Source: Lineus longissimus (taxonomy: Eukaryota; Nemertea; Pilidiophora; Heteronemertea; Lineidae). Taken from it: 64,000 nt of DNA. Shown here piece by piece: positions 33,435 through 43,307 of this stretch. Below the pieces are notes generated by a model, which worked only from the letters and a program-made list of their open reading frames with translations, ran no database searches and was not told where the DNA came from. Each line of letters begins with the position of its first letter. The stretch's first letter is position 1. The stretch covers positions 6,450,001 through 6,514,000 of the forward strand of contig NC_088319.1 in assembly GCF_910592395.1 (NCBI RefSeq), read 5' to 3'. The position numbers and the translations under genes were made by a program.

Positions 33435-34931
33435 TTACTCAAATTCAAATTCATCATCCGTAGCAGGTGGCTCGTCAAAAAACTCTAGATCGTCATCATT
33501 TGACTCTTCTCCCTCTACTTGAACAAAATCATTTAGGCCTACAACTTGTTGTTCACCCGTGAGTCCTGCTACAGCAAATGCATGTTCTGCTGAATGAGGG
33601 TCTACCTCATCCCAGGCACGGCTTATGATCTGCAAAAAAATTAACAATGAAATCCGTTGGGATACACCATCATCATCAGTGTTTAAGACTTTCCACTGTT
33701 TCCAATATTTTCTGACCAGCGTCTTAAACGGCCTCATGACTACTAAATCTAATGGCTGCACCAGGGAAGTGCAGCCTGCTGGGATGTAGTCTAATAGGAG
33801 GCCATGGTTAATCACTGGGATACTGAATGCTTCACTTAGGTGTGCACGAAATCTGTTCACAATCAACATTTTGGAACCAATAGCATCCTGTAGATCCCCG
33901 ACATTTGGAAATAGCACACGATCTTGCCAGTCTATTAACACTTCATTGTTCACCCAACCAGTGCGAGAACTGGAAAAAACAGCATTTTCTGGTAGTTCAT
34001 TGTTTTCATGCAATACTCTAATTTGTCGGACAAATCCAGGCTCCCGAAAGGTCACATGCGCTGGAAGTTTTTCCCCATTGCTACCGATTGCTAGGGACAC
34101 TGAACAGCCAAGCTTGTGGTTGCCCAAAGATGTTTTCACATCGATCTGCCGTGCACCCCTGGCACTGTAAGTGTAGAGAGGGGGAAAGTCTAACTGTACG
34201 AATGTCTGATTCATGTTAACCATTTGTTGCACATTGAATTCTCTGACTGAATTTCGCACACGACCAATGAATTCCTGTACACGTTGCGGAGCATCGTCTG
34301 GTATCGTCGTCGAGTTCTTTGTCCGTTTTCGATGGGATAATCCTTTGCGTTTTTTGAAATTGTTAACCCACCCATTTGATGCATGGAAATGTGCTCTTTC
34401 CGCTCTTGAAGCTTCCAGTTGATTTCGTTCATTTTCAGGGAGTTCTGCCCAATAGTAATCGAATTCTTCGATGCCATAATCATGGATATCAGCAAGCGAG
34501 ACAGGCAATCCTCTTCCTCTCGTGTTCTGAACTCGTCCTAGGACGCGGTTTTCAACTGTCCGCCACAAACCACCATGGCCCTCTCTCACTCTTCTGCGTT
34601 GACCCCGGTTCTGGTCGTCCTGCTCAATAATCCATTCCTCATTATTCAACCAAGTGCGGAACGTCTGGTATGGGATGTGATTATTTCGTGCATACTCTGC
34701 CGCATCAAGAACCCTCCCCTGTTGATGTAACCCATGGAAGTCCAGCAGGCGACGGACCTTTTCCGCAATGGAATAACTCTGGCGTCGACGGGGAACACGT
34801 TGGTCTGCAAATGCATTTTCTTCATCATTGTTGTCGGGCATACCATTTGCGGCTATATCAGCTTCATCGTCTTCACCTTGATGCATGGCTGTCACCAGGA
34901 TCAGCAAGGATAAGGCAGCGATTTTCAACAT
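33435..34931 (-). CDS. pogo/jerky-like transposase-derived protein, copy C (intact, 498 aa)
   Basis: This single open frame starts at 34931 with a hydrophobic leader (MLKIAALSLLILVTA, then MHQGEDDE), an acidic linker, and a basic VPRRRQSYSIAEKVRRLL helix-turn-helix (about 46-98). A second DNA-binding part (HASNGWVNNFKKRKGLSHRK, about 183-202) and a DDE_1-like core follow. The core has NMNQTFVQLDFPP (Asn241 for Asp), VKTSLGNHKLGCSVSL, MLIVNRFRAHL (Asn359 for the second Asp) and LVQPLDLVVMRPF (Asp395 kept). The end is strongly acidic (DDDLEFFDEPPATDDEFEFE). Pogo-group proteins bind and cut transposon ends in the nucleus. With two of three metal ligands changed, cutting is unlikely, and a bound or captured role is possible. 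No introns, no TIRs seen. Length is typical of the group. Confidence 0.88.
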   Translation of the reverse strand: MLKIAALSLLILVTAMHQGEDDEADIAANGMPDNNDEENAFADQRVPRRRQSYSIAEKVRRLLDFHGLHQQGRVLDAAEYARNNHIPYQTFRTWLNNEEWIIEQDDQNRGQRRRVREGHGGLWRTVENRVLGRVQNTRGRGLPVSLADIHDYGIEEFDYYWAELPENERNQLEASRAERAHFHASNGWVNNFKKRKGLSHRKRTKNSTTIPDDAPQRVQEFIGRVRNSVREFNVQQMVNMNQTFVQLDFPPLYTYSARGARQIDVKTSLGNHKLGCSVSLAIGSNGEKLPAHVTFREPGFVRQIRVLHENNELPENAVFSSSRTGWVNNEVLIDWQDRVLFPNVGDLQDAIGSKMLIVNRFRAHLSEAFSIPVINHGLLLDYIPAGCTSLVQPLDLVVMRPFKTLVRKYWKQWKVLNTDDDGVSQRISLLIFLQIISRAWDEVDPHSAEHAFAVAGLTGEQQVVGLNDFVQVEGEESNDDDLEFFDEPPATDDEFEFE

Positions 34932-35007
34932 GTTTAGTGTTCTGTGTTAGATGAGTTCTGAGGAACATGTGGTGCCAATGCACCTGCTTTTATCTTGTTT
35001 GAATTTT

Positions 35008-36190
35008 TAGCTCAGCTGACAAAGTCAGCGGAGCTAGTAGAATAGCTGTTCAAATGGTGTCCGTCCTGCAATCCATCCATCCATCCATCCATCTAGGGAC
35101 CCATCTGTGGACAAAATTGGACATTTCTGATTTGGAAGGCCTAGCCACTTCGTTGACGGTGCTAAATTAGGAGTTGCCCAAGGTGAACTCAAAACACGAA
35201 AAATCAGCGCGATCCGACCTGTATTAAGAGAATGAGGTCATTTCGCGTTTAGATTTCTTTCCCTTTTTACCTCGGTCCACAGAGCAAATATTGTTTTCAA
35301 ATGTGGCTGAATATTTTTTAATATTTTTTCATTTTTTACTTTTAATGGAATTGATATAGTTTTCACCGTCAGTTGGCGCTGCAGGCACATTGACTGAATT
35401 TTGGCGATTTCAAATTTGGCGGTGGCTCAACTTTTTGCAAGCAGTGCCGCTGATTGACCGATCGATAGAAGAGATGCCACCATTTAAAAATGGCGGTAGT
35501 CGCTGCTTCAATGAAGATGAGTGAACTTTCTCATGTTCAATCGGTTGATACTCTTTTAATCAACATGACCATGTACCTGAAATTTGTTTAGGTACTGAAA
35601 AGAGTCTATATAATTCAGATTTATCGATAGTTTTTTATAATATTGCGGAAATTTTGTGCACAAATTAGCGAAAGTTGGTGCTCGTCTCATGTCATTTTAG
35701 AGCGAGAAATTTGTTTCCGTCGATCTCTACCACTGAAAAATCGCTTGCATAGCTTCGAATTTTTGTGAAAATAAGTATCTGAACTTGGTTTCAAATAGTC
35801 TAGAGAGTTACCTTTGTGGTGATACATATGGTATGTGATAAATATTTGTAGAATTTGTGAAATTCGGTTTTCAAACGTGTCGATGAAGCAAGCGATCTCG
35901 CGTGAATTTTGCAAGTCCTGATATGTCGACCGGGTGTCAAAAATCACTCGCCTAAATTCAATTCAAAGATCAAAAATAATATCTGAACTTAGTTTCAAAT
36001 AGCCTACGCAATTATCATTTCGGTGATATATAATGCATGCATGTAATAATTGATTAATCTGCCTAAACGCGCAATTAAAACGGCGAAAGATCGTGATAAA
36101 CACTCTGGTGGCGGTCGCACTAAATAACGACCGGTAGGGCCCGGCGTCTGGCGGAGAAAAAAAGGTAGCGCCCGGAGGTTGAAACGGGAT
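35008..36190 (+). repeat. Repeat beginning with an AGCTCAGCTGAC hairpin
   Basis: TTTTTAGCTCAGCTGAC, a three-base loop and GTCAGCGGAGCT open this repeat, as AGCTCACC does in the main family but with a different stem. (CATC)n follows at 35080-35095. The body is not related by eye to the main family. Within it, 35765-35840 and 35970-36045 share GGTTTCAAATAG-like blocks, an old internal duplication. The right border is uncertain. Confidence 0.5.
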
Positions 36191-37043
36191 TTTTATGCAC
36201 TTTTAACTGTATATATATGTTGTTTGGATGTATTTCTAACAGTTCTGTAACTTTGATGACCAAGCTTGCGCCCAAAGTTGGTAAAATTGATGCTTGTTTA
36301 TGGACTGCGCTAGCGACCGGAGAATTCGCCGTCGGCCATTTTGGCTACGGTCCCTGAGTTGTTGTGGATGGCAATTTTGCAACAAATTTCGCCATTTACG
36401 TTTGTTTACAATTATTTTGAAAGTCACATTATGACATCGTAGTATGAATCCCACTGCAGTTTCGTTACGCAGCAATGCTCATGTTTTTGGTTTGCAATCC
36501 TGTACTGTCTGTACACTGCGCTGTGCATGGCTGTACTGTAGCTGTAAAAAAGACAAAAACCATAGCCTAGCCCAAAGGACAGGCTTAGAGTATAACTCAA
36601 CAGGCCCTCATGATTCATTTGATGGACACCTTATTTGATAGTACCTCATCATTAAGTCCACTAGATCCTGTTCTGTCACATGTCGTAGACGATAGACAAT
36701 TTTCAAAATGTAGTACACCACTCGCTCATCTTTAAGCCCAGCTCTCGGCTCACATCATGTGGGCACGGTTGGCTGTTGAATGTTATGGTTCAGTCTGTGA
36801 GACTAATTTAAAGAGGTTACACTTTTATTTTGAATTGGAAAACAGCCCACAGGACTGACTTTTCACTGAGTAATAAGTGTGCCCTTCGAAGGTTAAGTCT
36901 CTTTCTGGATTTGCTTCCATAGATGCCTTGTTCAGGATATCATCTGACCGATGCCTGATCAAGCACAGACTGTATCCGGTGGTGTACATTTCCCCGTCTA
37001 TGTCACCCTTTTTTATTCAGTCAGTGTTAATTTCTCTTCTCTT
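36191..37043. other. No recognised feature
   Basis: Only incidental short frames were seen. It ends at the hairpin of the repeat at 37044. Confidence 0.3.
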
Positions 37044-37097
37044 TTTAGCTCACCTCTTAGCAGAGGTGAGCTTATCCCATACCGTGGCGTCCGTCGT

Positions 37098-37128
<31 letters not shown>

Positions 37129-38308
37129 TGTCCGTCGTCCGTTAGCAGGGCACGTTTCGTAACTGTTAGAGCTATTGAGTTGAAACTTGGTACACATGTA
37201 CCCTTATGTAATGACACCTTGGAGACCAAGTTTCGGTCCGATTCGTTTCATGGTTTGGCCACCAGGGGGCCAAACGTTAAAAGTGAAAATATGCAATATC
37301 TCCCTTAATAGTAGTCGGGAAATTTTGAAAAAAATATGGTAGGTACTTCTAGCAAAGGTGCATCATATATCCTCCGGGTTTTTGATTTGCCCTCCTTTTC
37401 AAGGTCACAGAGGTCAAATGGTGTAAATTGGCCGTTAGGATGTAACGATGGCACGTTTCTAAACTGCAATGACTATTGATCCCAAATTTGGTACACATTT
37501 ACCCCTTAGTCAGGTAATCTCAGGGACCGAAGTTTGGTCCAATATGATTCACCACTTGACCACCAGGGGGCAAAATCCAAAAACCTTAAAAATGTGATTA
37601 TTCCTTAACTTCTTGCCCGATTGCCACCAATTTGATATCAAGGGTACATCTAACCACCATACAGTATATGTCACACAGGTTTTTAATTTGACCTTCTTGT
37701 CAAGGTCACAGAGGTCAAATGGCGTAAATTGGCCGTCAGGCCGTAACTATGGCACGTTTCTTAACTGCAGCGACTATTGATCACAAATTAAGTACACATG
37801 TACCCCTTGGTCAGGTGGTCTCAGGTACCGAAGTTTGGTGCGATCTGATTTGCCGTTTGGCCTCCAGGGAGGGGGGCAAATCCTAAATTCTTCAAAATGC
37901 CATTATTCCTAGTATTACTTGCCCGATTGGCACCAATTTTATATCATAGGTACATCTAATTCTAACAACCATTCAATGTGTCACCCGGGTCTTCTTTGAT
38001 TTGACCTACTTTTCAAGGTCACAGAGGTCGAATGTACTGTAAATTGGTCATTTTGGGGAAATTGTAATTGCTTGGACCTACATCAAACCTAACACTACAT
38101 GACACAATACCATGCTCTTTATCCATCTTTCCTCCACATGAGGTGAGCACAATGGCCCTGGCCATTTCATTTTACAGATCAACTGTTGTTGGTTATTGGA
38201 AGAGGAGTCGTTGGCACATTTCAAGTCCAGGAAAGCACTTGCTGTTCCCACATTCAGAGTAAGGTGTGCTTACTCGTTTTACTGCTTCCCATTCCCGGAG
38301 AGCGTTAT

Positions 38309-38395
38309 CAAATATCTGCCGCAAGGCAACAAATATCTGCCGCAAGGCGCTTCAAATATCTGCCGAAAGGCATCAAATATCTGCCGCACCAATAA
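38309..38395 (+). repeat. Four short direct repeats AAATATCTGCCGCAAGG
   Basis: CAAATATCTGCCGCAAGG and close variants occur four times in about 85 bp at steps of 20-24 bp. They lie in the extension of the repeat at 37044. Confidence 0.8.
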
Positions 38396-38627
38396 AGTTC
38401 ATTCTGTTAACCAACTCTTTATCTTCTTTTCTTCACATACAAAAAAGACCGTCCCAAACATTTGGCTGCATCCACTTCATCAATGTCCAGACAACAGTCG
38501 GTTCATTTGACCATTGTAAAGCACCAGGCCCCACCTCACAAAATACACTGTAATAATTATGTACCTTGTGTCCATGTGCATGTTATTAGTTCCACCTACG
38601 CTGCATGAAGACAAGGACTCCACTCTT

Positions 38628-38721
38628 TGACGTCACCACACAACTCCTTGACGTCATCACACACCCCACTACTGCAACGGCAATAGAAATGACTTTACGT
38701 CATAATACCAGGGTGACGTCA
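38628..38721. promoter_or_regulatory. Cluster of CRE (TGACGTCA) sites
   Basis: Three full palindromic TGACGTCA sites start at 38628, 38649 and 38714, and an ACGTCA half-site is at 38697. The first two are 21 bp apart, two helical turns. TGACGTCA is the binding site of CREB/ATF bZIP proteins. The cluster lies in repeat-derived DNA, and no gene start was recognised next to it. Confidence 0.4.
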
Positions 38722-39225
38722 ACTCAGTACTTCAGCATGCACTGATATAGCAAGAAGGTCTTTCGCATCAGCACCTCTGCGTGCTAGACGTTATAGCTTC
38801 ACGTTGCCTCATAATAACGGTACCGACACACACTTGGCCCTTGCCTTCACTTATCCATTTCAGCTGAGCGCCAGGCCCTTGGGCCTCTTGTTTGATTATG
38901 TAATCATAAAGCCTACATATCAGACGTTTTTTTAGGTTAACTTCACAAGACGTTCCGCTTCATGCACACGTTGATAAAAACCACCAGTATTACGACTGAT
39001 TAATGTTGGAATAACTGGACATTTAACATGTTTAAAACAATCAAATAAGGTTATGAGGGGACATCAGCAAAAGTTGAAAAGATGTGGAAATAAACATGTC
39101 CGCGGTATGAAACGCATTCCAAAATAGCCTTTGCCTTTGGTAATAAGGTTTCAGAGTAATGAAGAAAGAAGGGTCATGCTGATTGAAATGGATTCACTAT
39201 GAGGACTATTCAATAATGGGTCAAT

Positions 39226-39995
39226 GTGTACCTCTGCTGGCATTCATTTCATTGCCCTGATGTGATTACACATGTTGTAATGCCTATGAAAACTGATCAG
39301 TTGGGAGAATTTATACTTCAGACCAGTCAAGGTCACTGTGTTATAAAAGTGAAACCACAGTATTTTTGGCATAGTTTTCTACACTCGGCCATTCGTGTGC
39401 AGAGCTCTGTGGTGTGGAGACCAGAAGAACGTTTGCTCCTGTTTCTCCTTCTTGGACAATTTACTCCAAGGTTCGACGTTTGTGATTAATTCTTTCCAAG
39501 AATGCTTTTCTAACTGTGTGTCGGGCTGTGTGTCTCGAGGGATATTTCAAACTATGTATTGGCACAGACCGACATAGACTCGTGCACATGTGATACAGCT
39601 ATTTCGTAAAGTTGTTTAAAACAAGTCTCTGTGGCGGCCGCAAGGAGGGGCACTTTACGTTTACGTGTACGTGTACGTGTTGTCGTACTTCCTGTTAGAT
39701 ATATGTACTTCCTGTTGGATGTGTACTTCCTGTTTGTCATTCAAGGCCTTCGTAAACCGTGACTTCTCTTTGTCACTCACTTCCGTTACCGGACTTGCAC
39801 TCATCCTGTTCTTTTTCGTGACGTCATCTCTACATGAACATGACTGTGTTTCTACTGGCGGATGTGTCTTCAGTTACAGACGGAGCGAACTTCTCCTAGC
39901 ATTCAATGAGCTCTGGTGGTGTTGACACTTATAATATGTTTATGTTTACCTGGCTTGTTCCTGTTATTGTGAATAAATTGTGTTTGTGTCAAAAA
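39226..39995 (+). other. Possible transcript 3' end (weak)
   Basis: GTGAATAAATTGTGTTTGTGTC at about 39970 (given in part as AATAAA plus a GT-rich tract) looks like a polyadenylation site on the plus strand. Upstream are short open frames of 60-87 codons that I cannot assign, and ACTTCCTGTT three times between 39687 and 39735. No splice sites were confirmed. Confidence 0.2.
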
Positions 39996-40359
39996 CAGCT
40001 TCGAGGTTTTGTTCTTGGGGAAAATAGTGGGTGTTTTATGTAGCTACAGTACACATATTAAGGCATAGTGCGTGAAGGTGCCAACGATCCGTTTCTCTAA
40101 AAATATGTTTTTCCGTTTAATTCGTATAAACAAATTAATGCCCCAAAAGGCCCCAACTTACAATATTGCAAATTTTTTTCCAAAATATTTCTAAATAGGC
40201 GATCGTAGGCATCTGGAGCGCACTGGTGCCTGTATTGTACAAAAATAATTTTTCAAATATATCCATCGGATAAAAGAGAAAACTTGCAAAACTAATCTGA
40301 AAATATCACGCGTCGACCGTCAGTAACAGCATTTCTTATATCCGCACATTCGGAAAAAA

Positions 40360-41185
40360 CTTGCAAATGCCTTGTGACCTCTCTACATTCTAAACGAGTT
40401 CACCTATACATTTCATATTTAGTGTGCACGTGTATGGTGTAAATATCAAGGTCAAGTTCGATAATGGCTGATTTTGCATTCAAGATGGCCGACAAGTGGC
40501 CATTTTGTTGTAAAACTTGGAAATGCCTTGTAACCTCTCTACATTCTGAACGAGTTCACCTAGACATTTCATATTTGGTGTGCATGTGTATTTGGTGAAT
40601 ATCAAGACCAAGTTTGATAATGGCTGATTTCGCACTCAAGATGGCCGACTAGCGGCCTTTTTGTTGTAAAACTTAGAATTGCCTTGTGACCTCTCTACAT
40701 TCTGAACGAGTTCACCTAGACATTTCATATTTGGTGTGCACATGTATGGGGTGAATATCAAGGCAAAGTTCGATAATGGCTGATTTCGCATTCAAGTTGG
40801 CCGACTGGAGGCCATTTTGTTGTAAAACTTGATAATGCATTGTGACCTCTCTATATTCTGAACGAGTTCACCTTGACAGTTCATATTTGGTGTGCAGGTG
40901 TATGGGGTGAATATCAAGGTCATGTTCAATAATGGCCGATTTCGCATTGAAGATGGCCGACTGGCCGCCATTGTGTTGTAAAACTTGGTAATGCCTTGTG
41001 ACCTCTCTATATTCTAAACGAGTTCACCTAGACATTTCATACTTGGTGTGCACGTGTATGCGATGAATATCAAGGTCAAGTTCGATAATAGCTGTTTTTT
41101 CATTCAAGATGGCCTGGCCGACTGGCGGCCTTTTTTTGTAAAACTTGGAAATATCTTGTGACCTCTCTACATTCTGGGCCTACCA
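40360..41185. repeat. Satellite-like tandem repeat, unit about 155-160 bp
   Basis: Five units and a partial sixth contain CCTTGTGACCTCTCTACATT, CGAGTTCACCTAGACATTTC, TGGTGTGCACGTGTAT, AATATCAAGGTCAAGTTCGA and AAGATGGCCGACT in this order. Units start near 40370, 40527, 40682, 40834, 40993 and 41152. Divergence between units is about 10 percent by eye. Confidence 0.88.
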
Positions 41186-43307
41186 CCGACTAACCGACCG
41201 ACCATACATTTGTAAACATGTAATCAATTTTTGAAAAGAGTATGTATTTGGCGGTCGGAGGGAATTACTGAAAACCTGCATGTAAATGGTGTGCAGAAAG
41301 CATTAGTTCTAATGATCGCCGCTTGTCACAAGTGCTGACTGTGTCAACATTTTTGAACCCCAACCTAGAAGAATCTGTTATGAATCCCCAATAATTATTG
41401 CCGATCGTGTGACTCTCCTTGAGACCAGGGAGTTGTGATTACCGAAAACCAATGGACTTGGGGTATGGTGATGCAATGGCTGAGATTCAACTAGACGGAG
41501 AAAAAGTTGACTGGCTAGATCATCTTAATGAGAACATGTCCAGTATCAAAATCGTATCCTGTCATAGTTGGCTAAGGTACCTCAATAACAACATGTCCAT
41601 CCTCGTTTTCCCTTTTTTAGACTAGATACTTTTAGTACGATAATGACAACATTTCTTTTAATTTCATTTTCTGTCATGCATATTAAGGAGCGCGAACTCT
41701 TGGTCGGATTTCTTTGAAGTTTGGTTTTTATTGATCTGAGCATAGAAACCAACAGAATGTTTAGTGTATTTTAGGATTGTCAGAGCAGAATGTTTTAAAA
41801 CTCAGTATAGCCCATAATGGTTATTTTGGGGGATACCTGGATTAGGCCGTATTTTGTTTCTGGGCATTTCTCATTCATACTTGGCACGTGAGAAGATGGG
41901 CACGAACAAATAATAACGACACATGATAATGTCTACATTCAATGGACTATTTCAATGTACACACAAATATATGCAAAGAAAAATTTCTTTCATTGCCATG
42001 TATAATACAATTTAAAAACAACCGTTTGGTTTGAACCCCAGGTAAAAAAAGGAAGAGGATATGTACACAGCATGCTGTGTATGCAAGGGACAGTAGTTTT
42101 ATGTTCACAGCGTTTTATATTAGTATTCATTATAAAGCTCATTATAAAGCCCCGCCTCCGATGTGGAATTTTCCCATCAGTTTTTAAGACTCTTTCTTGT
42201 TTGTCGATGGTTCTAGAGTGCCGTATTTCAAAGGAAACGTTGTGTTGCTCCCGATACCGAAAGAGAGCTGTTTGGAAGGCGGGAAAGGATGAGAATTTGG
42301 CCCCAACTTGAAGGGAAGCGGGGAGTTCTTCCACCGCCACCGCCATTTTTTCTTCAGCTGACGTCATTGATGACGCGGTTATGTTAATTTGCCTCTGCTG
42401 TGCATGCAGCCAACTTGTTCCTGGGTACACAGCATATACATAGCCACTTCGTAAAAAACAATCTGCAAAGAAATCCAATCATTAGTTCGCACTCCAGAGC
42501 CCAAAACGAATGGCCTATAGTCCTTTCCATGGTGCTTCCTTTTCACTACAGACATGATGACTCAAAAATAACAAGTCCCGTTATCCAACTCTCAGTCTTC
42601 CCTTTACAGATCCGATGCCTCATATTAACAACCTGTGCAGCTCTTCCATCCTCTGTAGTCTTTCCTTTTTATGGAAGGATGACACAATGACGACAACATG
42701 TCCAATAATCCCAATCTCTGCATCCCAAATAGAGAAAGGATGCCCTAGGAACAACATGTCACGTAATCCCATCCCCTGTCATACTTTTCCGACAGATGTC
42801 ACACAAAAACACAGCTTCCACACCCAAGTCTTCCCTTTTCAGAAGTGATGCCTAAACGACAGCATATCTAGCTAATAAGCCTAACCCCATTCTTTGTCTT
42901 TCCTTTTTAGGCAAAATGTTCCAATAACAACTTAACACCCAATTTGTCTTCCCTTTTCATGCTGTCTTAGTCAGTTATGTTATGAAGGCATATATTTACT
43001 GAACTGACTGTTTCAAATGTGTAAGATTAAGTCCTGTGCTTTCCCAGATGTGTCATCCATAGAATTTGTCCAGTCACAACATTAGACTTATATAGCGCTA
43101 AATCCAACTGGTTTCAGTCGCTCAAAGCGCTTCACATTATTACCCCTAGCTATTGCCATCATTGTGTTCCTTGCTTTGTCTGTTTTAATTTTTGTGTTCA
43201 TTATTCGGTTGTTTATCTTATGTTTTCTTGTAATATGGTGCTCAATAAATCTTATAAATAAAAAATTAAATTAGATTAACATTTCATTTTCGCCTCTGTC
43301 TTTTCAG
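41186..43307 (+). other. Upstream flank or 5' intron of the membrane-protein gene
   Basis: The first exon of the gene at 43308 should lie here or further left, but I could not fix it. A 68-codon frame at 41419-41625 (with MAEIQLDGEKVDWLDHLNEN) is a weak candidate. The segments 41535-41660 and 42480-42960 hold degenerate copies of a 70-80-bp unit with AACAACATGTCC and TCTTTCCTTTTTA. A SINE tail (TATAGCGCTAAATCC, then CAAAGCGCTTCACATTATTA) lies at 43090-43150. Confidence 0.35.

Larger units (their letters stand above)
37044..38893 (+). repeat. AGCTCACC-hairpin repeat, second full copy with an extension
   Basis: 37044-38171 is almost identical to 13497-14645, including the hairpin AGCTCACCTCT/AGAGGTGAGCT, the (CGT)n run and the three units with AGGTCACAGAGGTC at 37402, 37703 and 38016. 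Beyond 38171 a different segment follows and ends at CTGAGCGCCAGGCCCTTGGG, CCTCTTG (38870-38893), which is another form of the family's 3' end with an AGGCCC/GGGCCT palindrome. This may be two abutting family members. Confidence 0.75.

Noticed and set aside
41990-42478. A 162-codon minus-strand gene
   Set aside because: No recognisable domain. A part (EQHNVSFEIRHSRTIDKQER) looks like a transposon-type FAR1/zinc-finger lead-in, but it is too short to support a call.
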